Of a stretch of 64,000 bases of DNA, positions 35,881 to 48,129 are shown piece after piece. Under the pieces are notes generated by a model. The model was not told where the DNA came from. It saw only the letters and a list, made by a program, of their open reading frames with translations, and ran no database searches. The stretch is from Malaya genurostris (taxonomy: Eukaryota > Arthropoda > Insecta > Diptera > Culicidae), in contig NC_080572.1 in assembly GCF_030247185.1 (NCBI RefSeq), positions 208,597,435 to 208,661,434 on the forward strand, written 5' to 3'. The translations under genes were made by a program, and so were the position numbers. Each line of letters begins with the position of its first letter. The stretch's first letter is position 1.

Positions 35881-38090
35881 AATGGCATTGATCAGTGCAT
35901 TAACACTCCAAATACCAAGCCCGAAAAAAAGTTGGAACGACAACTTTGAGCTGTCATAGCTCAGCTGTTTTTCATCGGATCTCAATAAATTTTACACCCT
36001 CGAATTTTGTACAGTGCGTAGACTATTTTAAGTATATCATTTTTGACAATCGGTTAGGAAAAATCAAATCAAAAATGAAAGCGATGACTTGTACATTTTT
36101 CGCTCTAAATTGTATGAATCATTATGATAAAGATTGTTTTGATGAATAAAATTATGTATTCTCTCAAAACAACTAAAAAATTGGTAGAAATACATTCAAT
36201 TTCTATCAGCGGAAATATATTGCCTATAAATTTCAAGCCAGAACAGTTACGTTATTGACTAATATAATTTATATTTTTTTATATTTTAAAATCAATTTAT
36301 TTACAATTTACTCAAAAATGGAGGCTTCGTTTTTTTTCGTTTTTTGTGCTGTACTAAAGAATGAACACATAGATCCAAATAATTTTTATGTACATATAAA
36401 ACAAACTCAATTGATATCTACTACAATTTTGAATTTGTCCAACATTTCCGTAGAATCGGATAAATCGGTGCAGGATCGGAAATTTTAAAATTTCTGTTAT
36501 GCCTTCAACGATTCAGTATACTCTCTAACCTCAATTTACGCGCACAGTCGTGGGTGCGTAAATTAAATTTGCGATCAATAGAAACTATAATTCTTAGAGA
36601 CTCATAATTTGAATTTCACCAATAGATTTTTAGTTTTTAGATAAAACGGAAATTCTTAATTTTTGCGATGGCTTTGTACAATAAGAAAGTAGAACTTGAA
36701 CTCGTGGTGTAATGATGTCTTTCTCATCATCAACTAGTATAACCTACAGAGTTAAACAGTTCTCAGATCGATAAGACCATTTCTGAGAAAACGAAGTGAG
36801 TTCCACTATTGCAGGTACTTCCGAAGCAGGAGTCCGGGAACCGGTACAATCGAAGTCGGTTCGAGAAAAGTGACTGGGATCCATTTCCGAAAAAGCCGAC
36901 ATCAATTTGTTTGGCCGTCCACTGACAATGACTATCGATTGGACTAGTTTTGAGGTAAGTCGGATTCGAATAAAATTCAGGAACTTTATACGGGGTTACA
37001 AGACCTTCCATTTGAATCTAAGTTTTTGAAAATCGGTTCAGCCATCTCTAAGAAAAGTGAGTACAAAAATATGTTTCATACATACATACATACACACACA
37101 TACAGACATTTTGCGTACTCGAGGAACTGAGCCGAATGGAATATGAAACTCGGCCCTCCTAGTCTCGGTTCAAAAGTCGGTTTTCACAGTGATTGCATAA
37201 CCTTTCCATATGAGAAAGGCAAAAAGTTTTGAAAATTTCTGTATTTATGCCGTTTGTTTTAGATTCTCCTTAAGAACATTGAGTTTATTTTGTTATAAAT
37301 AATCGTGAGTATTAATAACAATAATTAAGTGTAGAAAAGTGTATAAGTGTCATCGCTTTAATTTCTAAGCATTTTGTAAAAATAACTAAAATTTGAAATT
37401 TTTCAGTGTTTGTCATTTATTTTTAGATGTTTTTGAATATAAAAAAACTGCTAGTTTAGCCCTATTTGTAACTGGTTTTATTAGCAATCCAATGATGTAT
37501 AAAAACATATAGGTCATCGCTTTGAATTCAGAGATATTTACGACCATTGTAAAAAATCCCATCTTTTTTGTGGTCTTCTGTTTACAGTTTTCTCTATAAC
37601 TTCAGGTAGACAACTCTATTTTACGTATGTTTTAGTGCATTTTATTTCTAAAACTAGTACCATTCCAATGGTGAAATATTTCGAAGATCGATTGACTAAC
37701 AACAAAGTTATGACGCGAGAAAGTTGAAGTTCTCAAAATTCTATTCACAATGCTGGTGCCGCATAAATGCAGATAGGGCATATTTTGTGCGTGAAAAAAA
37801 ACTTGGAATGGGAAAAATCACATTTTCATTGATTTTTCCTAACCGATTGTCAATAATGACATACTTAAAATAATCTGCGAACCGTACAAAATTCGAGGGT
37901 GTAAAATTTATTGCGATCCGTTGAAAAATAGCTGAGCTATGACAGCTCAAAGTTACCGTTCCAACTTTTTTTTTATGGCTTGGTGCTTCGCGTAACTTTT
38001 TGAGGCTTGGTATTAGGAGTGTTAAAGTTCATTTTCCTTAACTTTGACGATTTGTTTGAAGTCGCCATGGCTAACAGAACCAGAGAACCA
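35881..38090. mobile_element. Foldback insertion within element C
   Basis: The insertion is defined by comparison with the uninterrupted element C at about 15680. Arms at about 35901-36090 and 37800-38024 are inverted copies. Shared stretches include GAGCTGTCATAGCTCAGCT, ATAAATTTTACACCCTCGAA and TTTTGACAATCGGTTAGGAA. The interior holds a reverse family A repeat and AT-rich sequence. A GTTT repeat at the two junctions may be the target duplication, but this is weak. Confidence 0.65.
36715..37222 (-). repeat. Family A fragment, reverse
   Basis: Reverse family A phrases are present: TTTTGAAAATCGGTTCAGCC near 37024, a (TACA)n/CA tract near 37080, TGCGTACTCGAGGAACTGAG near 37112, and the end hairpin ATATGAGAAAGGC near 37208. 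It lies inside the foldback insertion at 35881-38090. Confidence 0.7.
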
Positions 38091-38765
38091 AAGTTTTTAC
38101 ATATATGACGGATGTATTGAAGCCGTCAAGTTGTCCACGTGTTGCATATGACCAGAGATGCCAGGTAATACAATTAGTTTTCCTAGCAAAAACGAAAAGA
38201 TCGCACCAATTTTCAAAAGTCTGTAATTTCTGACGAATGTCTGCAAACAATCGAAGTTTAAAAGTCTGTAAAAAGTTTTTAGACGAAAAAAAGTTTGCAT
38301 GTTAACTCAGAAATTTGATCATTTACAGACAAATTTGCAGACTTGTCATCTTTGCATATCACTGACAATTTTTCGCGATTTGTCGTAAAAAATGGGGTGC
38401 CGGTAACCGAAATCGGTAGACATTTTGAAAATGACGAAAAAAAACTTCGGTTGCGAAAATTTTGATAGCATCCGGCATTGAATCACGAAATAGATCGATT
38501 TCACTTCATAAATATTCAATCCACTCACCTTTTTGAATGTTGCTTTCCAATTCAAGATACTATAAAAAAGTCATAAAAAACTTTTGTGTTGATTTTCACG
38601 CAATTTGAATTTGTTTTAAGCACAGCAAAAGATACAAGCGACTATTTGCTTTGGTATTCGGCACAAAAAAGAACATGCTGCTATTACACACATGACATTT
38701 GTCGGAATGACGCTATCTACTTTCTTTCAAAAGTTACGGTGGGGTGCCGGCAACCGAACACCCTT

Positions 38766-39510
38766 ATTTATTATTTCATTTTTGAAAATTTGATTATTTT
38801 TGTATGTTACCAGTATACGGTAGAATGTCCCTCTAATAAAGAACTCACAATGATTTCCCGACGATGGCGATCTGATTTCAACAAACTTATTATAAAATAA
38901 ATAGTAGTATGACTACGGATTTTTAAGCTTATTAGGTTTTTTCAGCTCACTTGATCTTAAGCCGAATATGGCCGTTAAAAGGTAAGGATTTGTCAATAGT
39001 TGAATCTCGTTATTATCTTCTTCCTTAGAGAGATGCTATCCAGTGAATGAAGGAAAAACAATGATGATTTTTTGTCCAGTTTTTTATAAGGCTTACAGTT
39101 GTGAACGAGTTTTTTGTTGGCAATTTTGATTAATTAATTGCGAAAATCAGCCAACCAAGCCAGACAAATTTTTCATCAGCTTAGCATTACCTGAGGCAAG
39201 ATAGATTCGAAAAAAGGTAAATGGTAAAGGAGTACAAATTTGCGAAAAATACACCTCGCAGAGGCTGAATTCGAGCATGCAAACTATCTTTTTACAGTAA
39301 AATTTTCCATTTCAACCATTTTACGAAGAAACCCCATTTTCTTTCCTATCGATCATCCGGTAAAGACATTTGAGAATCATTGTATCTCATTGCCGCTTGC
39401 GTACTTGTAATAACTGAAAATTTATTGCACCACCCGGCGAACGACTTTCAATTTTAAGAACGATATATCTAAACAAACTTTGATCACAAATAGTATAGGG
39501 TAAAGTTATA
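38766..39510. other. No gene seen
   Basis: No supported exon, RNA gene or element end in this interval. Confidence 0.45.
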
Positions 39511-39514
39511 ATTC

Positions 39515-39832
39515 ATAGGCAATTATTACCGGTGTCACTACACGGTGAAACCCACGTGAAGCGACTGTGACCCTTATTATCGGTATCACTTTACGGTGGA
39601 AATCAAAAGAAGTGAATTTAGGTTCTTATTACGGAAGTCGCTTCAGAGACAAAAGTAATTACTTGGATGAACTTGATGTCATTATGAACATCACGCCACC
39701 AAAATTTTGTTGAAAAAACTAGTTTTTTCCACCACAGCGATCACTTTACTATGCGTGATACTGGTAATAGGTGAAATCAAGTGAAGTGACTGTGAAAGTG
39801 AAAGTGAGAACGGTAATAAGGGCCATAATATT
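39515..39832. mobile_element. MITE with ATTACCG termini
   Basis: The left end GGCAATTATTACCGGTGTCA and the right end, read in reverse, GGCCCTTATTACCGTTCTCA are inverted repeats. The motif TTATTAYCG followed by TCAC recurs inside (near 39571), and GTGAAGTGACTGTGAAAGTG fills the right part. No coding. Possible A/T-rich target duplication (ATAAT on both sides). Confidence 0.6.
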
Positions 39833-39854
39833 ACAATAGTTATAATATGCCCCC

Positions 39855-39910
39855 CTAATGCCGTTTTTCATTAAAAAACATTGGTGGCGTGGATTGCTTT
39901 GGTTTTGCAC
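39855..39910 (+). repeat. SINE body fragment
   Basis: The sequence GGTGGCGTGGATTGCT, preceded by GCCGTTTTTCATT, matches the body of the SINE at 30395-30620 (about 30487-30522). The tRNA-like head is missing. Confidence 0.6.
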
Positions 39911-42900
39911 TTTAGAGCAGAACAGCAATATTTTGACGGTGTTTCATTGCCATTTCTGCTCGAAAATAGATATTTCTAAATGTATTGATGTATTTTCTTC
40001 GAGAACGTGAATATTTCATTGCAATACGTCTGAGGAACATAATTTTCAATGATTTCGGTAGATGTGATGACACCTTTTCCAAAACGGCCACATTCTCAGT
40101 TTTTTTCGCTTGCCTGGGACAAAATGCCCCAGTAATCGTACAATATGCCTCGCAACAAATCAGTGGTATGTCCCACAACTATGATGACCCTTGAAATGTC
40201 GATATAGAAGAAAAGCAGATAAAGTAGATATTCTTTGCATCAGAAATCAATTATAAAAATAATTAATTACAATTGGAAACCAACATTTTGATCCTCCCAA
40301 CTCTACATTTTGTTTTAATAATCTTTATGAATCTTCAAAACAATATTTTAACACGAAGCATACTGATGAATCGAAAGTGGGGTACAATGTCCACAGAGTA
40401 ACTGTTGTGAGTGGCTTTTTTGTATGTTTATACCGTAAATAGAGAAATTAGCCCTGTTAAAATTTAGTTACTAAGTAAAATGCTTATTTAGTTGAAACAA
40501 AATCGTACATCGAAAAGCTGCCTAATGATATTTTCAGTTTTCCACACTTCCCATCAAACGACAACTGCCAAACTAGCATAGCAGAAAGATCTTACGAAAA
40601 GATAAAACGTTTGTTTAGAAAAGTCTTGTATACTTAAAAAAGGAAGGTGGACGTTTTGGCCAGCATGGGCGCTTAATAATACTTTCCCTTATTGTTGCGC
40701 TTGTAGTCTCATTTTGTTGAAAAAAAAATTATCTGGACTGTAGGCCATCTCACGAGTTATTGTAACATTTAGTTGAACTTTGACAGTCGAGTAGTTAGCA
40801 GTTTGTCATTATCAAAAATAACGCTTCTTGAGAGCAAGGTTATTTTTAACAGTTCGATAGTTATTTTCCGACGTTGGAAAAAATCCTGCAAAACAGTTCT
40901 AATTTCAGATTTTTAGTAAAAATTACTCCTGTATAAAAATTACTTCTATACTTTCAGTGAAAGAAAATACTCCAATAAAAAGTTTTAATACAATGTCAAA
41001 CGAAGTAAGTTTTTCTCTAAGTTTTTGTTACATTCTTTGTATTGCAATTATTATACCACTTGTTATCACTTTATTTTCTGTGCAAAATAAACTTTCCGTC
41101 AAACTTTGAGTTGGACCGAAATTTTAGTAAAATGTAACCTCCCGAACAAAATAATTCAATAGTCATTTGGAAAAGTCAACGAAAGTCTATGAGAGGGAGT
41201 TAACAAGCTTCAAGTTTGGTCTACGTGGTTCGTGATTGGTCTCCTTCTCTTGCCATTCAAAAAGCCTCATTATAGTATACTTTTTTTTATTAAAATAATT
41301 TCTGACAGGAATTAGGGCTGATAATGTCTGACCAAAATCTTTTCAGATTGATTCGGTTAGTTCACAAAGGTGGGTTTCAGCACTTACGTCGCATTTTCAT
41401 GCCAAAACTTTCAATAATAATACTTTTGAGCTTGATCAATAGTCCAACAGTCGCTTTCAAACGAGCCTAAGCTTGTTGAAATCGGTTCAGTCACCTTCAA
41501 GAAAACTAAGATAAATCTTGAAAAATTTGTTATTTTCTGTATTAGCAAAATGCCAAATCCTACCAAAACTGAACGGAGCAATTGTGTCACTTGAGAAAAT
41601 GCATCAGACGGTTTTTCAGGCACTCCGATGCTCGATGGTCCCGGTCGCGGTGTGAATGTCGCTTCTCAAGCCTCAGGAACAGTTAGCCTGTCACCAGAGT
41701 TGGGAAAAATTTCGGTACGATACGGTTTACCTACTTTCAACACATGTTTTCGTGCGCTGCATGTTCGGTTCCGCAGACGGCTGTGTTTAGTTCGAGACAC
41801 GAAATTTCAACCGTGTAACGTGTACACCACCCCTAGGTACGGTTTTTGGTTTCTTACATGGAAGAAAACTGGGTTGTGTTTCCGTTTTTTTTGTAGTTTG
41901 TAGTTATACTTTCCCGATATGAAAGTGTGGTCCATATATTTATGAAATGTATATTTTCAATATAACGAATATTATATGAGCGGAAATGATTGCTAGATTA
42001 AGTCATAAAAATGATGAATTTGGCGCGTAATCAAATTGACAATGCTAATGTTACAGCTTCCAATACGCAATGAAAACTCATTTCATTCTGAATACTGATT
42101 ACAGTAGAGACAAAGACTTTGTTTTAATTCCATCTGGGTGATTTACTCTCATGCTTTTTATTTGAATATACCCGATTAAACCCAATTAAATGCTATTTAG
42201 ATTGATTTTGATGTACTGTAATATCAGAAGCGCAGGATACTGGTTGTCTCAAGCACACAGCAGACGCAGAGTTTGAATTGTCGTCACGGTATCCCTCGCT
42301 CCTGTTACTTCTGGGCAATATATTCAAGCGAAATAAGGTAAATTAAATAGTTGCATAAATAAACATGTTTTGTGATTGGATTTTTACTAATGTTGTTATT
42401 ATAATTATAATGATTATCAATCACAGCTTGTACGCAAAGCATTTTAACCAGATTTAAATCTGAAATTGTCAAAATTTCTACTGCATTTTTTCAAACATAT
42501 ATACAGCATTCTGGCCAAAACTCTGACTGAAATTTGCAAATTTAACTACAACACGGCTACTATTCAGGGTGCTGCGTATCATTCGTGTGTGATTTGTATG
42601 AATGCAATACGGTACCTCATATCATCTGATATGTGACTGTTCTGCATTGACCAAACGTGGTTGAGTCTGTATATGGTGAGCTAAACTTGGCGGATATTCT
42701 TTCGTTTTTCACCCAATGTGGTAATGAGCTTTTGAAGAGGAGTGAATGAATCCTTTCTGTATTGACCTTAAAGGGTTTTGGCAAATCTCCAAACACAAGG
42801 AGAACGTGCCACATGAGCTAATTAATTCTGATTTCTGATTCCTGATTCCTGAATCACCAGTAACATAGATTCTTACCTATACCGCGGTTCTGGTTTCTTC

Positions 42901-42980
42901 AATACCGTTGAAAATATGTGCACATGTGTGTTCTGTACCGATGAACTCAGTGCGTCGGTGTCGGTTCTCGTAAGGCAAAA
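39911..42980. other. No gene; one repeat fragment
   Basis: No supported coding region. About 41430-41600 carries a reverse family-A-related phrase (GTTGAAATCGGTTCAGTCAC; GCTTTCAAACGAGC) like that near 49620-49665. The remainder is AT-rich sequence without recognisable ends. A short TTCTGAT/TTCCTGA tract lies at about 42828-42853. Confidence 0.45.
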
Positions 42981-42986
42981 ACGTAA

Positions 42987-43255
42987 GTGATTTCATAGAA
43001 ATGAAAAAAAACATGTAAATTTACATTTTCACAGGTGTACATAAAAGGTGCGTCGTAACTCACTCAAATGTACAATTCCAAGCATGTAAAGTTAAGCAAT
43101 ATTCTTCACTTTACAATTAATTTAGCTTACTTCGATACAGACACAACAATTATTTTAACAAGGTAAAAGTTAATATTTTGTCATCACCGAAGAATTTACG
43201 GTATGCTTGAATTTACGTCAAGCATAAGTTTCATTTTTTTTTATTTCTTAGCATT
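42987..43255 (-). mobile_element. MITE of the CTTAGAAAAAAT family, copy 1
   Basis: Read on the minus strand from 43255, CTTGACGTAAATTCAAGCAT, then ACCGTAAATT and GGTGATGACAAA follow the same order as the copy at 56471. The other end, ATGAAAAAAAACATGTAAAT, is the inverted counterpart (TTTACRTG/TTTTTTCAT). About 270 bp, non-coding. Confidence 0.7.
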
Positions 43256-43259
43256 AAGT

Positions 43260-44400
43260 TATTCAAAATGCCATATACCGATTGGATGAATCTCGCGAAA
43301 AGTTAATTTGCAATATTCGTCAAGTTGAGCAATAGCTTCTACTCCGTTTAATTGTCTTACTGGCAATTTAACAGCTATCGTATATCATTCCCATCCGGAA
43401 AAGAAAATAAAGCGAAGCATAAACTGCGAAACAATGTAGCGCACTAGAACATATTATACTTATGCAAGACCCTACCCGTTTGTATTTCGCACCCTGACGC
43501 GTACACGACCAAATTCCTTCTAATCCATTTGAGGGAAGCAATCCCTTAATCGACACTTTTTCGGCACCGTTGACCCGCCACCTCGCAGCCTTCTTCATCG
43601 GGTGGCATTTTTTCCGCTTCTCTCCTTTGTAATCTATTACTCCACCCCGCAATCAAGAACGCCCCAAACATTTTCGGATGTATATTTTTCATCTTTAATG
43701 ATTCCTCATATATTTATAACCGTAAGCTCAGCGAGAAGACATCGACGGCTGAGAAGCACTCAAGGCAGAGGAGAAACCCAGTGCCCTCCTTTCCGCTCGT
43801 TAGAACACAACAAAAACATTGTCTCGTTTCGGCATTCAGTGCGTGGGAAGTGGATCGGATGTTGCGATGGCTAAGCGAGCGGCAAAGAAAAAAAAATTAA
43901 CAAAAATCAATATCCAAAAGAGCCGCTTTCTGCTCCGCTTCCAATGGCGACGCCCGGTCGTCGGTGATTGTGGTCATCCCGTTTCGGAATTATGTATCTT
44001 CTTCGTCTATTCTTGGGCGACCATCCGTTTGGAGAAAAATAGCTGACAACGGAGAATTTTCATTCACTCTAATAGTACCATTCGAATGTTGTGGCCTTCG
44101 TGCAGATAACTATTGATTATTGGAAGTGAGTGATCTTTGAGTAGGTCACGATAACTACCGCAAATGCAAATGCTTAGAACTAATAGTAATTGTAAGATAT
44201 TACCCAGTATTTTCATCGAATGCTAGAACAAAAATTTCATTGAAGAATGTTCGGTAAAATATTGCATAATTTTTGTGCAATAAAATTCATGTACCGAAAT
44301 ATCGATTATTTCTATTGATTACCGAAAGATTTCGGTTAAAAAAATTACCTAACAAAGAAATCAAATCTTAGTATGCTCATATGAATCTTATGTCTTAATC
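43260..44400. other. No gene; GC-richer segment 43490-44050
   Basis: The segment 43490-44050 is visibly less AT-rich, and frames lie on both strands (43368-43652 minus; 43602-43874 and 43819-44046 plus) with no domain. It could be part of an unrecognised promoter or UTR. No splice-supported gene found. Confidence 0.4.
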
Positions 44401-44410
44401 TTATTCGCTT

Positions 44411-44575
44411 GATGGCAAACCTAACCCAGTTTTCACCTTACTTGCTGTCAAACCGTTTGTTTGAAGCTAGTTTTGAACGTAGTTTTAAAGTTGTTGAACT
44501 GAAAATCGAGTCAGTTTCGAATCTGGTTTTTATATCAGGTTTGCTCAAACCCCTGTTGCTAAGTGCGAAATCAAC
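44411..44575. repeat. Inverted repeat arm (partner at 45332-45449)
   Basis: The stretch beginning GGCAAACCTAACCCAGTTTT, with CTGTCAAACCGTTTGTTTGA and ATATCAGGTTTGCTCAAACC, recurs in reverse complement at 45332-45449. The left arm has about 40 extra bases after AAGCTAGTTTT. The two arms flank about 750 bp that include a family A fragment and the start of the foldback element at 45031. Confidence 0.7.
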
Positions 44576-44639
44576 ACAGTTTCGTGAAAAGTGTTTGCTT
44601 GATGAAACTACCCTTGGTCAGTTTCAGTTTTCTCAAACG

Positions 44640-44820
44640 AAAACGATATTAGTTTGTGAAAATCGGTCCACCCATCTCGGAGCAAAGTCAATTGCAAATT
44701 TTTTTGCACGTACAAAAAGACGAGCTGAGTGGAATAGTATATGACACTCGGCCTTTTGAGCGTCGGTTCAAACGTCGGTTTTTACAGTGATTGCATAGTC
44801 TTTCTATATTAGAAAGGCAA
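44640..44820 (-). repeat. Family A fragment, reverse
   Basis: TGTGAAAATCGGTCCACCCA, the reverse of the CCGATTTTCAC phrase, is followed by ACACTCGGCC and the end hairpin CTATATTAGAAAGGC near 44804. This is a 5'-end portion in reverse orientation. Confidence 0.65.
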
Positions 44821-45331
44821 AATTGGTGTTTATTTTGTATGTTAATGACATTTACTTCTTGCTCAAACATCATCATAAAATTTTATATGGAAATAAGAAA
44901 AGCCGTTGATGCAGAAATAGGTTATAGTTTTATTATTCTATTTCAAAAATGGAACTACAAAGACAACTTGAGTTCCACCAAAAATTTTAATATTTATCAT
45001 CATTTAGCAGAAAAATGGAATCACAAGCAATAAATATGGGGCATTCTACACAAAAATCAGCCACCCAAAAAAAAAAATTTTTTTTGTGAAGAACTCGAAA
45101 ATATTCGACACGTATTTTTTTATTTCAATATGGTACGTGGAATTTTCGAGATATGAATTTTTGAAATTTCGCGTTTTCAAAAAAGAGCCTTTTTTCAACA
45201 ACCTATACTGTAAAATGTAATAAAGATACAAAAATTTGTCCAAGACATGAAATGTTCGTCTTTTCCTTAGCTTTCAAATAAGCGATTCCATAAAACAACT
45301 TCTAAAGTTAATATAATGAAACTGTGTTAGG

Positions 45332-45449
45332 TTCGCACTTAGCAACGGGGGTTTGAGCAAACCTGATATAAAAACCAGGTTCGAAACTAGCTTCAAACAA
45401 ACGGTTTGACAGCAGTTAGGGTGGAAACTGGGTTTGGTTTGGCATTATG
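45332..45449. repeat. Inverted repeat arm (partner at 44411-44575)
   Basis: Reverse complement of the arm at 44411-44575. It contains GTTCGCACTTAGCAACGGGG and GACAGCAGTTAGGGTGGAAA. It lies in the loop of the foldback element, so this loop was assembled from more than one insertion. Confidence 0.65.
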
Positions 45450-46036
45450 CGAAAACGACATAATACTCACGTAAATGCTTTGCCCCAATTTTACTCGTTT
45501 TCTGCCTACATGGGCCACACAAAACATAATTTGCTTGCAAAAACATCGAATTTCTCAAGTAGGGGAAAAGATACCCGACGCAACGAATATTTTTGATTTT
45601 TGAATTCAATTTTACATCGCGATTTCAACTGAAATGTTTCTAACAATGAACTGTCAAAGTTAGGATTCGATCAGTGGCGCGACATGTGTCGACAAGTTAA
45701 GCCAGTATCCGAACGAGTTGAGCTGCGGTTCGCTCCGCGCGTGCGGGTCATGTTTGAAAAGTTCACTGCTCTGAAAGTATTGATCTTTATACACTGAAAC
45801 TTTGCTAAGATTGAGTTTAACCCCTAAGGCTTCTTTAAAACCAAAAAAAATTAGGCCCAAGTTTGAATTTTTTTTATTTGTTTATTTATTTTTAACTTTT
45901 TTCAATAAATAAACTATGAAGGTTGTTTTATGAAATCGCTTATTCGAAAGCTAAGAAAAAGACGGACATTTCATGTCTTGGGCAAATTTTGGATCTTTAT
46001 TAGATTTTACAGTATAGGGTGTTGAAAAAAGGCTCT

Positions 46037-46160
46037 TTTTACCTTTTTTTATATATATAAAAAATAGGTATAGAATTCGCTCAAACTTTAGAAAATTTTT
46101 CCGAGGCCCGGAGGGCCGAATGATATATACCAATCGATTCAGCTCGACGAACTGAACAAA

Positions 46161-46204
<44 letters not shown>

Positions 46205-47640
46205 TGTATGTGTGTGTGTCTGTATGTGTGTTGTCAACTAAGAGGTCGAGATCTCAGATATGGCGGACTGATTTTGATCAAACAAGTCGCAAATGAAAGG
46301 TCTCCCCGTCACCCAAAACGCTATTGAATGGTTTTGAGATCGGATGTTTACTTTTTGAGTTATACGAAGTTTTATGTCAAAATTTTTAGTTTTTTGACAG
46401 TATCTGTCACATTTGACCTTGAAAATAGAATATGTTTTTAGACTTAGATTTCGCTCGGTAATATCTATCCAACAAGCCATAGATTGTTAAAATCCGTCCA
46501 TTTTTAACGCAGATATCGAAATTTTTGTGTAAGCGACTTTTTCCCCTATTCCAGTAGTAGAAGTTTTGAGCGCTATCTGGCAAATAAATGCTTGGAAGCA
46601 ACATAAAACACGATTTTCATACTGTTACATACATTTGTTTCTAAGTACCCAAAAGACTGTGTACAGCATGATATTTTGCCTCGGACCGATTTTGGCACGG
46701 TTCTTTTTTGGCAACATAATCGTTCGAATATGACATATGAAAACCAGATGATGGCAGAATTTTCGAGTTGAAAGCAATTCCATAATTATATTGATTTAAA
46801 TTTTTCACAGAAATAAATGCTGGAAAAACATAACAGCCATATACCATTCGAATCAGTTCGTCGAGATCAGCAATGCGTGTGTGACAACGTAACTCAATTT
46901 TTTTCGGAGATGACTCAACCGTTTTCTACAAACTCAGATTCATATGAAAAGTCGTATACTCCCAAACAAGTCTCCTGAGTTATGTTTGGCTCCGACCTCT
47001 GGTTCCGGAACTACAGGATAATATGTGAAACGAAATTAAAACTGTGTAACTAATTTTTCTTGTAGATGGCTGAACTGATCTTAGATTCAAATGAAAAGTT
47101 TTAAGATTCCATAAAACATCTTGTTTTTCAGTCAGATCCAACTTCCGGTTTCGGAGATACAGGGTGATAAGTATGAAAATGTCTATTTCACAGAAATTAC
47201 ATACAGTTTTATCTGGTTAGCAGATTTGGATAGTCGATAACCAAATAAACTTATTTCATTTTTGGTTGTATTCAGTTTTCGTTTCGGAAGGCACCCAAAA
47301 ATTTAATTCGCACTACGATTCCTCAAAGATGTCTACATTGATTTTCAAATATTTTGAAACAAATGTAAACTATACAGCTACTCAGGTGAATTTGTCTGAC
47401 TTCGGCCATACCGATTTTAGAATTCCGTTTCTCATAGCGATATTGCTATTTATTCAAAAATATTGCAATTTATTCGTCATCTGGCCATACGAATCGGTTT
47501 AGGTCGACTGAATCGAATCGACTGACATTAGAATAATGTCATGAAAACTGAAACAACAAAAAATATTCATGCAAAAAACACATGCGGATTGATAAAAAAA
47601 AGGTATCGTCTCACTGCTAGGTGGATTAAGCACGTTTTTA
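46037..47640 (+). repeat. Family A-prime, complete unit with defined ends
   Basis: The interrupted foldback arm fixes this unit. It begins just after GGCTCTTTTT with ACCTTTTTTTATATATATAA and ends CTAGGTGGATTAAGCACG before TTTTT. It is about 1.6 kb. Inside are GAGGCCCGGAGGGCCGAATG, a TG tract (46164-46205), AAGGTCTCCCCGTCACCCA and several degenerate GATGGCTGAACTGAT-type segments. No transposase or reverse transcriptase is encoded. The T5 at both sides may be a target duplication. Class unknown. Confidence 0.75.
46163..46232. repeat. TG microsatellite
   Basis: TG dinucleotide tract of about 20 repeats, with later TGTCTGTATG interruptions, at a position where every family A copy has a shorter TG tract. 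Confidence 0.9.
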
Positions 47641-47841
47641 TAAATGCGAAAGCTCAAAGAATCGTATCTCGAAAATTCCACGTACCATATTGAAATGAAA
47701 AAATACGTGTCGAAAATTTTCGAGTTCTTTACCGAAAAAAAATAGTTAGATGAAAAAAAAATTTGGGTGACTGATTTTGCGTGGAATGCCCCATATACAT
47801 TCATATTTTCATTTACATTCTTAGAAAGTCAACTAGCACAA

Positions 47842-47978
<137 letters not shown>

Positions 47979-48129
47979 CTGCGTGATTCAGGTATTATTT
48001 TAGACTCCGAAATCTTATTCGTCGAACACTACAGTAGAATGATCAGTAATGCAAATAGTATGTTATGATATATAGATACGTTATGGTAATAATTTCCACG
48101 ACCCATGCACTATTAACCCTTTAAAGCGT

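Larger units (their letters stand above)
35401..38765. mobile_element. DNA element C, copy 2, with large insertion
   Basis: It starts GGGGAGAGTGTTCGGTTACC after TA (35399-35400) and follows copy 1 (15234-16214) to about 35880. Homology resumes at about 38091 (ACATATATGACGG) and runs to the right end GGGGTGCCGGCAACCGAACA near 38760. The intervening 2.2 kb is a later insertion. The 53-codon basic C-terminal remnant is kept at 35691-35849 on the minus strand. Confidence 0.7.
45031..47796. mobile_element. Foldback element split by a family A insertion
   Basis: The outer ends are inverted: ATATGGGGCATTCTACAC at 45031 and the reverse complement of ATATGGGGCATTCCACGC at 47796. The left arm runs to about 45315. 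Its partner is in two pieces, 45915-46036 and 47641-47796, because a family A-prime unit inserted between GGCTCTTTTT and ATAAATGCG. Arms share GAAATTCCACGTACC-type and GACGGACATTTCATGTC-type stretches. No coding. It lets the family A unit ends be read directly. Confidence 0.75.
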
